Source: Candidatus Fermentithermobacillaceae bacterium UBA3951
GTDB lineage: Bacteria; Bacillota; Sulfobacillia; Fermentithermobacillales; Fermentithermobacillaceae
DNA length: 29,416 nucleotides
Assembly (NCBI GenBank): GCA_002385465.1
Contig: DGDN01000021.1
Location: forward strand, 1-29,416
Direction of reading: 5' to 3'
The notes under the pieces are model-generated. The model ran no database searches. It was not told where the DNA came from and saw only the letters and a list, made by a program, of their open reading frames with translations. How positions within the stretch are numbered: position 1 is the stretch's first letter; every line of letters starts with the position of its first letter. This document shows, in pieces, positions 1-6,668 of this stretch. The position numbers were made by a program, and so were the translations under genes.

Positions 1-19
1 AGATGTGTATAAGAGACAG
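1..19 (+). other. Nextera/Tn5 mosaic-end adapter remnant (artefact)
   Basis: The first 19 bases are exactly the Tn5 mosaic end AGATGTGTATAAGAGACAG that transposase-based library kits attach to every fragment. They interrupt the pstC reading frame at the contig edge, so they are untrimmed adapter and not genome sequence. True genomic sequence begins at position 20. Confidence 0.95.
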
Positions 20-307
20 CTTCGAAGCCAACTCGGAAAGGTAGAGAGCGCACCCGAGTCCCAAGGGGACTCCTATAACCAGGGCGCCGGAGGTCACGAG
101 AAAAGACCCTGCTATCATAGGTAGGATACCGAACTGCCCCTTGCCCGGAGACCACCTGGTGCCGCCGACAAACGGACCCAGCCCTACCTCGGCAAAAAAA
201 GGCGCGCCTTCCTTAAAGATAAAGAAAACGATAAGGGCAAGGACCGCCACCGAAGTGAGTCCCACGACGGTAAGGACAGCTTCTGCAAACTTTTCTTTCC
301 GGTTCAT
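20..307 (-). CDS. pstC: Phosphate ABC transporter permease PstC, N-terminal part
   Basis: The first 96 codons of a membrane permease are present and the rest is lost at the contig edge. The frame starts MNRKEKFAEAVLTVVG with a first membrane segment at about residues 10-32. It then shows a W-S-P...FGILP...GS segment and a second hydrophobic stretch ending in IGVPLGLGCALYLSELA, the pattern at the N-terminus of PstC. PstC pairs with PstA to form the channel of the high-affinity phosphate importer, fed by PstS. The start codon overlaps the pstS stop in an ATGA, so translation is probably coupled. The absence of the C-terminal half is an assembly limit, not a mutation. Confidence 0.88.
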
Positions 308-1140
308 CTTTGCTCCGTCACCAAGCCCTCCTCGGCGAGGATGCGCTGACCTTCTTCACTTAGCACAAAATCCAGAAACTCCTTGGCTTCCGGAGTGTAA
401 TCGCCTTTCACAACGAAGAGAAACGGGCGGACCAGGGTGTACTCGCCTCTTTGGACGCTTGTGACCGAAGCCCGGGCGCCGTCCACCGTGACGGCTCTAA
501 CCCGGTCGTCCACAAGGCCCAGGGAAACGTAGCCTATCGCCCTCGGATCTCTCGCGACCGTTTCGCGGACTGCACCGTTTGAGTCCTGGACTATGGCACG
601 CGCCAATACGTCGTCGCCTTCCATGATGAGCCCGTCAAAAGCGTCTCGGGTCCCGGACCCTTCCTCCCTACTTATGACGTGGATCGCCCCGGGCGTGCCG
701 CCTAGTTCTCCCCAATCCGTGATGCGACCTGAGAATATATCTTTGATTTGGTCTTTGGTGAGGTCAACCACCTTGTTGTCGCGGTGAACAATGAGGGCCA
801 GAGCGTCCACTGCTATGACCGTGGGTACCAGCTCTTTTTCACTCTCGGCCGGCTCTCTGGACATCATCCCTATGTGTGCCGTGCCGGAGAGGGCCGCCCG
901 GGCGCCCGCGCTGGAACCGCCACCTTGCACGTTGACGGGCGGGCGATCAGGATATCGCCTGGCGTACTCTTCGGCAAGCATTTCCGCAAACGGTTGGACG
1001 GAAGTGGAACCCGCGATGGTAATTGAGCCGGCGGCTTCGTCGTTATCTCGCGCGCATCCCGGTAAAACGGCAAGACCCAGCGTCAAACACAGGAGAAGAT
1101 ACACCGGCACGAAGCGCCGCCAACTCTTGAGGACTCTCAC
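304..1140 (-). CDS. pstS: Phosphate-binding lipoprotein PstS
   Basis: A 278-residue extracytoplasmic phosphate receptor that delivers phosphate to PstCA. Residues 1-28 form a lipoprotein signal peptide with the lipobox L26-P-G-C29, so the mature protein should be lipid-anchored on the outer face of the membrane. The PstS signatures follow: IAGSTSVQPFAE near residue 41, GGGSSAGARAA near 73, and SREEGSGTRDAF near 157, which supply the phosphate-binding Ser, Gly and Arg groups. The start is a GTG placed directly after the TAG of malic enzyme, with a GAGGAG Shine-Dalgarno inside the upstream gene. That implies cotranscription with malic enzyme. No Pho-type box was recognised nearby. Confidence 0.9.
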   Translation of the reverse strand: MRVLKSWRRFVPVYLLLCLTLGLAVLPGCARDNDEAAGSITIAGSTSVQPFAEMLAEEYARRYPDRPPVNVQGGGSSAGARAALSGTAHIGMMSREPAESEKELVPTVIAVDALALIVHRDNKVVDLTKDQIKDIFSGRITDWGELGGTPGAIHVISREEGSGTRDAFDGLIMEGDDVLARAIVQDSNGAVRETVARDPRAIGYVSLGLVDDRVRAVTVDGARASVTSVQRGEYTLVRPFLFVVKGDYTPEAKEFLDFVLSEEGQRILAEEGLVTEQR

Positions 1141-2364
1141 CTACCGGACCATCTCCTCTACTCGCCGGCGGACTTCTGCCGGATCAACCTTCACGCGGGC
1201 AACCCCGGAATCAAGGGCCGCTCTGGCCACCGCTTCTGCCACCTGAGGTCCGACCCGCCTGTCGAAAGGATCCACGATGATGTAGTCCGGGTTGAGCTCA
1301 TCCGGCCTTATCAAAGACGCGATGGCTTTAGAAGCGGCGACTTTCATGACCTCATTGATATCGGAAGCCCTCGCATCCAGCGCTCCCCGGAGTATGCCCG
1401 GAAAGGCCAGCACGTTGTTTACCTGGTTCGGAAAATCCGACCGGCCGGTGCCTACTACCGCCGCGCCCGCGGCCTTGGCTTCATCGGGGAATATCTCGGG
1501 CACCGGGTTAGCCATGGCGATTACTACGGCCTTCTCTGCCATCGACCTCACCATCTCTTGGGTCACTGCGCCCGCCACCGAGACCCCGACGAAGACATCT
1601 GCTCCCTTCATGGCATAGGCGAGAGAGCCCCTGAGCCCCCGCCTGTTCCCGCGCCTTGCCGTCTCCTCTTTAAAGGGGTTCATCCCTTCGGGGCGCCCCG
1701 GGTAGATGATGCCCTTGCTGTCACATACTACGCATTCTTCGACGCCTGCGTCCATGAGGAGGTCGGCCGTGGCAATCCCTGCTGCCCCTCCTCCATTCAC
1801 AACGACCCGGATTCCCGGCAGCTCCTTACCTACCAGTTTGAGGGCGTTGATGACTGCGGCCAGCACCACTACCGCCGTCCCGTGCTGGTCATCGTGGAAG
1901 ACGGGGATGGACAGTTCTTCCTTTAGCCGCCTTTCGATCTCAAAGCACCTGGGCGCCGAAATATCCTCGAGATTCACGCCTCCCAGGGTAGGCTCAAGGA
2001 GCTTCACAAACCGCACTATCTCGTCTGTGTCTTTGCTCGCTATACAGAGGGGTATGGCGTCAATGCCTGCGAAGGCCTTGAAAAGGAGCGACTTACCCTC
2101 CATGACGGGCAGCGCTCCGGCTGGCCCGATATCACCCAAACCAAGCACCGCCGTACCGTCCGATACCACTCCGATGACATTTCCCTTGATGGTGTATTCA
2201 TAGACCTTGTCCGGATCCGCCGCTATTTCTCTGCAGGCCTCTGCAACGCCCGGAGTATAGGCCAGAGTTAAGTCCTTCTTGTCACGAAGCGGGACCTTGC
2301 TCACAATCTCCAGTTTGCCACGGTTATCCCTATGTAGTCTCAGGGCTTCGTCTCTCAACGTCAT
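1141..2364 (-). CDS. NAD(P)-dependent malic enzyme (oxaloacetate-decarboxylating)
   Basis: A 407-residue cytosolic enzyme that oxidatively decarboxylates malate to pyruvate and CO2. Visible signatures are YTPGVAEACREIAADP near the N-terminus, the SDGTAVLGLGDIGPAG segment with LPVMEGK, the catalytic-region HDDQHGTAVV, and a Rossmann NAD(P) site VVNGGGAAGIA. The length fits the short bacterial class without a phosphotransacetylase-like C-terminal domain. The reading frame is open for 32 further codons upstream, but ATG 2364 has GGAGG eight bases before it and begins MTLRDEALRLH, typical of the family, so I chose it. It follows the fumarase genes and precedes pstS; fumarase makes its substrate. 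Cofactor preference (NAD or NADP) cannot be decided by eye. Confidence 0.93.
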   Translation of the reverse strand: MTLRDEALRLHRDNRGKLEIVSKVPLRDKKDLTLAYTPGVAEACREIAADPDKVYEYTIKGNVIGVVSDGTAVLGLGDIGPAGALPVMEGKSLLFKAFAGIDAIPLCIASKDTDEIVRFVKLLEPTLGGVNLEDISAPRCFEIERRLKEELSIPVFHDDQHGTAVVVLAAVINALKLVGKELPGIRVVVNGGGAAGIATADLLMDAGVEECVVCDSKGIIYPGRPEGMNPFKEETARRGNRRGLRGSLAYAMKGADVFVGVSVAGAVTQEMVRSMAEKAVVIAMANPVPEIFPDEAKAAGAAVVGTGRSDFPNQVNNVLAFPGILRGALDARASDINEVMKVAASKAIASLIRPDELNPDYIIVDPFDRRVGPQVAEAVARAALDSGVARVKVDPAEVRRRVEEMVR

Positions 2365-2456
2365 CGTCTGTTCCTCCGTCGCTTCGATTTGTGCATGGTT
2401 TCCGGCGCCTTTGATTGTCGCGTTCGTTCTCTTACAGCCAATCACTGACCGGCCTA

Positions 2457-3008
2457 TCAACGATCATACATATCCCGGCCCAGGGAATCTATAGCGACCA
2501 AGGCCGGGAAATCGACTATCTCAAGCCGGTATACGGCCTCAGGGCCAAGATCGGGGTAGACCACAACTTCGGCCTCCTTTACCGCCTGCGATAGGAGAGC
2601 ACCTAATCCGCCGATTGTCGCGAAATATACCGCTCCGTACCTGGCGATAGCCCTCACCACGGCCTTCGAGCGCTTACCCTTCCCTATCATGCCTTTTACT
2701 CCGGCGGCGCACAGCCTTGGAGCGTAAGGGTCCATCCGCCCGCTGGTGGTCGGGCCAAGGGAACCTATGACTCTACCCGGTGGCGGAGGGCACGGCCCCG
2801 CGTAGTAGATAACCTGACCGTCCAGTTTGAAAGGCGGCTCCTCGCCCCTATCCAGAGCCTCCACTATTCTCTTGTGGGCTGCGTCGCGGGCAGTGTAGAC
2901 AATCCCGCTAAGCAAGACTTTGCTGCCTGCCTTAAGCCGCCTAACGGACAGGTCGTCTGTGAAGGGAACCGAGACCCTGAGCGCACCGTCCCAGAAATCT
3001 CTTCTCAA
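2457..3008 (-). CDS. Class I fumarate hydratase, beta subunit (C-terminal domain)
   Basis: A 183-residue subunit of the two-subunit, iron-sulfur class I fumarase, which hydrates fumarate to malate. Family landmarks are LLSGIVYTARDAAHKR near residue 33, YYAGPCPPPPG near 68, GSLGPTTSGRMDPY near 83, MIGKGKRS near 107, and the C-terminal ATIGGLGALL. The start is TTG at 3008, eleven bases after the alpha-subunit stop; an AAGGTAGG stretch overlapping that stop can serve as ribosome binding site. The tight spacing implies equimolar expression with the alpha subunit. A tartrate dehydratase beta subunit would look similar, but the neighbouring malic enzyme favours fumarase. Confidence 0.9.
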   Translation of the reverse strand: MRRDFWDGALRVSVPFTDDLSVRRLKAGSKVLLSGIVYTARDAAHKRIVEALDRGEEPPFKLDGQVIYYAGPCPPPPGRVIGSLGPTTSGRMDPYAPRLCAAGVKGMIGKGKRSKAVVRAIARYGAVYFATIGGLGALLSQAVKEAEVVVYPDLGPEAVYRLEIVDFPALVAIDSLGRDMYDR

Positions 3009-3019
3009 GGTTTATGAGC

Positions 3020-3904
3020 CTACCTTGAAGGTTGTTTGTTGTCTAGGCATGGTTTCTCCGCTCCCCTTAGAATACCGGAGGCCCTCCTTGCGGCATGACA
3101 TTGTAGGTTGACGGCCACGGGCAACGCGCCTATGTGTGTTGGGTAGGTCTCGATGTGGACTGCCAGCGCCGTGGTGGAACCCCCAAGCCCTCCGGGCCCC
3201 ACCCCGAGGTTGTTGATTGCCGCAAGGAGCATCCTCTCCATAGAGGCTATTTCGGAATCGCAGTTCGAGTCACCCACGGGCCGAAGCAGGGCCTTCTTTG
3301 CCAAAAATGAAGCCGTATCCATCATCCCTCCGACTCCGACCCCCACCACCAGAGGTGGACATGCGTTGGGGGCCCCTTGCCTTACCGTCTCCAGGACGAA
3401 ATCCATAACACCCTGAGGCCCTCTTGACGGCGTAAGCATCCTGACGGCGCTCATGTTCTCGCTGCCCGTACCTTTGGGCAATACGGTGACGGCAACCTGA
3501 GAACCGGGGACAATATCGATGTGGATGACGGGAGGGGTGTTGTCCCCCGTGTTTTCTCGGCGGAAGAGGGGGTCTTTGACAACCGACTTCCTCAGGTAAC
3601 CTTCCGTATACCCCCTCGCCACACCCTTTGTGACCGCTTCTTTGATGTCGCCTTCTATGTGCACCTCTCGACCAATTTCCAGGAAGACATATGTTAAGCC
3701 CGTATCCTGGCAGATGGGGATGCCCTTCTCCTTTGCGAATTCGGCATTCTTCAAGATCGCACCGAGGATCTCCCGTCCCAGGGGGCTGGTTTCCTTACGA
3801 GAAGCAGCAAGCAGCGCCAGGGCAACGTCACCCGGAAGGTCTGTCGCCGCCTTGATGCACAAGTCTCTCACAAGGGTCTCGATCTCGCCGGCATGTATGT
3901 ACAT
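3020..3904 (-). CDS. Class I fumarate hydratase, alpha subunit (4Fe-4S)
   Basis: The catalytic iron-sulfur subunit of two-subunit fumarase, about 294 residues. Three cysteines expected to ligate the 4Fe-4S cluster are visible: one in ICQDTGL near residue 66, one in APNACPPLVVG near 185, and one in LQCHAARR near 270. GSENMSAVRML and GPGGLGGSTTALAVHIE are further family blocks. An ATG lies three codons upstream at 3913, but the GAGGGG Shine-Dalgarno almost touches it; it sits ten bases before ATG 3904, which I chose. It heads the fumarase-malic enzyme-pst cluster. An L-tartrate dehydratase alpha subunit is the main alternative. Confidence 0.92.
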   Translation of the reverse strand: MYIHAGEIETLVRDLCIKAATDLPGDVALALLAASRKETSPLGREILGAILKNAEFAKEKGIPICQDTGLTYVFLEIGREVHIEGDIKEAVTKGVARGYTEGYLRKSVVKDPLFRRENTGDNTPPVIHIDIVPGSQVAVTVLPKGTGSENMSAVRMLTPSRGPQGVMDFVLETVRQGAPNACPPLVVGVGVGGMMDTASFLAKKALLRPVGDSNCDSEIASMERMLLAAINNLGVGPGGLGGSTTALAVHIETYPTHIGALPVAVNLQCHAARRASGILRGAEKPCLDNKQPSR

Positions 3905-3959
3905 GGAATGCATACCCCTCTATACATCCGGAGGTAAGCCATTTCCTCCTCAGCCAAGG

Positions 3960-3968
3960 ATCATATCA
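3960..3968 (-). promoter_or_regulatory. Candidate extended -10 promoter for the fumarase cluster
   Basis: Read on the minus strand there is TGATATGAT, an extended -10 (TGn followed by TATGAT, five of six to TATAAT), about 55 bases before the chosen fumarase alpha start. No good -35 hexamer lies at 17 bp. It is divergent from the riboswitch promoter about 35 bp away. Confidence 0.35.
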
Positions 3969-3997
3969 CCCACCTGCTCTAGAGAACCACATGTATC

Positions 3998-4006
3998 TGG
4001 TATAAT
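3998..4006 (+). promoter_or_regulatory. Extended -10 promoter of the FMN riboswitch transcript
   Basis: TGGTATAAT combines a perfect -10 box (4001-4006) with the TGn extension. It ends about 15 bases before the aptamer begins, which puts the expected transcription start immediately before the riboswitch. The -35 region is poor, as is common for extended -10 promoters. Confidence 0.6.
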
Positions 4007-4019
4007 GGGTTTCAATCCA

Positions 4020-4170
4020 AAACGTCTTCGGGGCAGGGTGAAATTCCCGACCGGCGGTAATACCCCTCCTTCCGGCCAAACCGGATCGAGCGGGGCGAGC
4101 CCGACAGCACCAGCGGTTGAGTCCGGTGAGATTCCGGTGCCGACGGTAACAGTCCGAGTGGGAGGAGACT
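4020..4170 (+). ncRNA. FMN (RFN) riboswitch
   Basis: This is the conserved FMN aptamer. It shows the 5' block TCTTCGGGGCAGGGTG, then AAATTCCCGACCGGCGGTA, an inner GAGCGGGGCGAGCCCGAC arm, GTGAGATTCCGGTGCCGACGG, and the closing ACAGTCCGAGTGGGAGGAG. Helix P1 can form between GTCTTC at 4024-4029 and GGAGAC at 4164-4169. That 3' strand overlaps GGAGGAG (4161-4167), the ribosome binding site of the gene starting at 4175. Binding of FMN should therefore hide the ribosome binding site, so control is probably at translation. No terminator hairpin is visible between aptamer and gene. Confidence 0.95.
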
Positions 4171-4174
4171 TAAT

Positions 4175-4654
4175 ATGAGAGAGAGACGTCTTGTCTTATT
4201 GGCGATGGTTGCATCGCTGGTAACGGTTGCCACAGCTTTTCTCAAGTTACCCACACCTACGGGCTACATCCATCTCGGCGACGGGATCATCTACGCGGCG
4301 GCTCTGGCTTACGGGCCTTCCTTTGGTGCAGTTTCAGGAGCCCTCGGCTCAACCCTGGCAGACCTCTTAGGCGGCTACTTCATCTGGGCCCCTTGGACTT
4401 TCGTCATAAAGGGAGTGGCCGGATGGATCGTAGGGAGAATTGGCCGCGAAAAACCCAGGTCCACCATGCTACTGTCCATGGTTATAGCGGGCTTTTGGAC
4501 CATAGCGGCATACGCCTTGGGCACCGCCGTCCTCTACTCACCGGCTTCAGTCCCTGCCGAAATCCTGGGGAACGTAGTCCAGGTAGGGTCCGGCCTGGCC
4601 ATTGGAGCAGTGCTCGGACCCGTGCTTAAGTCGATCTCCTCAGAGGGCAAGTAG
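4175..4654 (+). CDS. ECF transporter S component, probable riboflavin uptake
   Basis: A 159-residue membrane protein with about five to six hydrophobic segments. It carries the block PTGYIHLGDGIIYAAAL at residues 27-43, followed by GALGSTLADLLGGYFIWAPWTF and a KG.AGWIVGRIG segment. This is the pattern of the ECF-type riboflavin transporter S family (PF07155-like). S components bind the vitamin and dock on a shared EcfAAT energising module, which is not encoded here. The riboswitch directly upstream makes riboflavin or FMN the likely substrate, although relatives in this family can carry other vitamins. The gene ends only six bases from the convergent tryptophanase gene. Confidence 0.85.
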   Translation: MRERRLVLLAMVASLVTVATAFLKLPTPTGYIHLGDGIIYAAALAYGPSFGAVSGALGSTLADLLGGYFIWAPWTFVIKGVAGWIVGRIGREKPRSTMLLSMVIAGFWTIAAYALGTAVLYSPASVPAEILGNVVQVGSGLAIGAVLGPVLKSISSEGK

Positions 4655-4660
4655 AAGTCC

Positions 4661-6043
4661 CTATACTCTCTCGAACTTGGCCGTGAAGTGTCTGAGCACC
4701 GGGGCTTGATAGGTGAGCCTCAGGCCCCGGACCGACGAAGCTCTCTCCTTCACTCTGGATAGGGCCTTGGCCACTTGCGCCATATGCCTGTCGGTGTACA
4801 CGCGCCTGGGTACAGCTAGCCTCACGAGCTCAAAGGCGGGCCAGATATCTTCGCCGGTCTCGGGGTCGACGCGGCCGAAGGCGCACCCGCCGAGCTCCAC
4901 GCCTCTTATCCCGCCTTCGATGTAGAGCTCAACGACGAGGGCCTGCGCCGGAAACTCTTTTCTCGGTAGGTGCGGGAACATGGCGGCGGCGTCTACGTAG
5001 ACACCATGGCCCCCCGTCGGCCTCACTATGGGGATACCTGCCTCTATAAGAAGGTCTCCCAGGTATCTCACCTGGCCGATCCGGTCCTCAAGGTACGATT
5101 CGTCAACCACTTCTCTAAGACCCCTTGCGATTGCCTCCATGTCGCGACCCGCAAGGCCTCCGTAGGTCGCAAAGCCTTCGAAGGGTATCTGCCACTCTAT
5201 GGCCTTCCTATGCATCGCTTCATCGCGGAAAGCCAGGAAACCGCCTATGTTGACCAGGGCGTCCTTCTTAGCGCTCATGGTGCACCCGTCACCGTAGGAG
5301 AACATCTCCCGCGCGATCTCCGGTATGGACTTATCCGCATAGCCCGGCTCCAGTTTCTTAATGAACCAGCAGTTCTCCGCAAACCTGGCGGCGTCAAAGA
5401 ACACAGGGATACCGTACCTCTTGGCTATCCGGCTGACTCCGCGGATGTTCTCCATGGAAACCGGCTGGCCTCCGTTGTTGTTGCAGGTGACCGTAATGAG
5501 GATGAGGGGTACCTTCTCCGGGTCTTTCCGTATTTCTTCCTCCAGCTTATGAAGGTCGAAATTGCCTTTAAAGAGGGCCTTATCGGCGACCCGGTAGCCC
5601 TCTTCGGCCAAGCAGTTTACCGGCTCGGCCTCGCGCAGGAGGATGTGGCCCTCGGTGGTATCAAAGTGCATGTTGCCGAGGACCCTGTCACCTTTCTTCA
5701 CGAACATGTTCATGAGGATGTGTTCGGCACCTCTACCTTGATGGGTGGGTGCCACAAAATCGAAACCCATTATTTCCTTCACGGACCTGACCAGTTTGTG
5801 GTAATTGCGGCTCCCCGCGTATGCCTCGTCGCCGGACATGAGGCCGGCCCATTGCCGGTCTGACATCGCAGAGGTACCGCTGTCTGTCAAGAGATCTATG
5901 TATACCGCGTCTGAGGGCAAAGAGAAAATGTTGTATCCGGCTTCCTCAATGAGTCTTTCGCGCTCTTCCCGAGTGGTCTGCCTCAGCATCTCAACCATCT
6001 TGATCCGGAAAGGTTCTGCGTATTCGTCTCTTGACCGGAACAT
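4661..6043 (-). CDS. tnaA: Tryptophanase (L-tryptophan indole-lyase)
   Basis: A 460-residue PLP enzyme of the beta-eliminating lyase family that splits tryptophan into indole, pyruvate and ammonia. The PLP lysine is K260 in TMSAKKD, with D217 in FFDAARFAEN facing the pyridine nitrogen. Tyrosine phenol-lyase is the close alternative, but three discriminating positions are of tryptophanase type. Asp128 (HFDTTEGH) stands where phenol-lyases have Thr. Leu384 (GVELGG) stands where they have the phenol-binding Arg. His452 (VLRHFTAKF) stands where they have Phe. A GAGGTG ribosome binding site lies seven bases before ATG 6043. The pyruvate product feeds the same pool as malic enzyme. No permease gene follows it. 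Confidence 0.9.
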   Translation of the reverse strand: MFRSRDEYAEPFRIKMVEMLRQTTREERERLIEEAGYNIFSLPSDAVYIDLLTDSGTSAMSDRQWAGLMSGDEAYAGSRNYHKLVRSVKEIMGFDFVAPTHQGRGAEHILMNMFVKKGDRVLGNMHFDTTEGHILLREAEPVNCLAEEGYRVADKALFKGNFDLHKLEEEIRKDPEKVPLILITVTCNNNGGQPVSMENIRGVSRIAKRYGIPVFFDAARFAENCWFIKKLEPGYADKSIPEIAREMFSYGDGCTMSAKKDALVNIGGFLAFRDEAMHRKAIEWQIPFEGFATYGGLAGRDMEAIARGLREVVDESYLEDRIGQVRYLGDLLIEAGIPIVRPTGGHGVYVDAAAMFPHLPRKEFPAQALVVELYIEGGIRGVELGGCAFGRVDPETGEDIWPAFELVRLAVPRRVYTDRHMAQVAKALSRVKERASSVRGLRLTYQAPVLRHFTAKFERV

Positions 6044-6074
6044 ACTTCACACCTCGTATTCGTCATTGATAGCG

Positions 6075-6122
6075 GACGACTCATTTTCTTTAGCCGCCAT
6101 GTTCTGGGCAGAGTGAGTCGTC
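6075..6122 (-). promoter_or_regulatory. Leader hairpin upstream of tryptophanase
   Basis: GACGACTCA (6075-6083) and TGAGTCGTC (6114-6122) are a perfect 9-bp inverted repeat with a 30-base loop. It lies between a candidate promoter and the tryptophanase start, within the presumed leader RNA. It has no T-run, so it is not a simple intrinsic terminator. A role in leader control is inference only. Confidence 0.4.
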
Positions 6123-6142
6123 TTTGTAAGTGCTTCATCATT

Positions 6143-6172
6143 ATTCCACGAATTAAGGCGGTTTCCTCTCAA
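6143..6172 (-). promoter_or_regulatory. Candidate promoter for tryptophanase
   Basis: On the minus strand TTGAGA (6167-6172, five of six to consensus) and TGGAAT (6143-6148, four of six) are separated by 18 bp, about 100 bp before the tryptophanase start. The match is moderate. Confidence 0.3.
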
Positions 6173-6249
6173 AGCGTTATGTTATGTCGCCTCCCGGGGG
6201 ACGACTGAATACAATAGAGCGCCACGACCGGAAGAGGAGGGCGCTCACA

Positions 6250-6663
6250 ATGAAGTACGAGGACCTTATCGGAATCCCGTTTCGGTTCGGAGGGCGCAGT
6301 AAGGACGGCATTGACTGCCTCGGACTTGTATGTGCCTTCCAAAGATACAGGGGCTATTACATTCCCGACCGCGACGGACTGCCCATGGAATATGACCGGC
6401 AGCCCGACTACCTCGAACGGGCAATGAAAACTCTCTCCAAGTACTGCGTGCAGGTGGAAGAGGTGGAACCGGGAGACATCATCCTCATGCGCCTCCCCGG
6501 CGGGTATACACACATTGGAGTAATGGTTGACGAGACAAATATGCTGCACGTACTCAAGAACCGTCCAAGCGGAATCGAACCCGTCCTCAAGTACGGAAGA
6601 AGAGTGGTAGCGGTGTTCAGGCCGACCACCCCCCTAAGGCACCGGAACCGCCCGGCACGGTGA
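6250..6663 (+). CDS. NlpC/P60-family (C40) peptidase-like protein
   Basis: A 137-residue single-domain protein of the NlpC/P60 cysteine-peptidase fold, enzymes that cut peptide bonds in peptidoglycan stems. The nucleophile is C23 in DGIDCLGLV, the catalytic histidine is H88 in GYTHIGVMVD, and H100 in NMLHV can be the third residue. EPGDIILMR at 73-81 is the usual strand before the histidine. There is no signal peptide, so it is cytosolic or exported by another route; phage tail-associated relatives are also single-domain. The frame is open from 6184, but ATG 6250 has a GAGGAGG nine bases upstream and begins right at the domain. The gene converges on the exporter with a five-base gap. Confidence 0.8.
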   Translation: MKYEDLIGIPFRFGGRSKDGIDCLGLVCAFQRYRGYYIPDRDGLPMEYDRQPDYLERAMKTLSKYCVQVEEVEPGDIILMRLPGGYTHIGVMVDETNMLHVLKNRPSGIEPVLKYGRRVVAVFRPTTPLRHRNRPAR

Positions 6664-6668
6664 GTCTT

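Noticed and set aside
4661..6043. Tyrosine phenol-lyase as the identity of this PLP enzyme
   Set aside because: All three residues that distinguish it from tryptophanase are of the tryptophanase kind.
5983..6141. A 52-codon minus-strand frame before and overlapping tryptophanase, containing a Trp codon, considered as TnaC
   Set aside because: It lacks the TnaC pattern, has no clear ribosome binding site, and overlaps the tryptophanase start by 61 bases.
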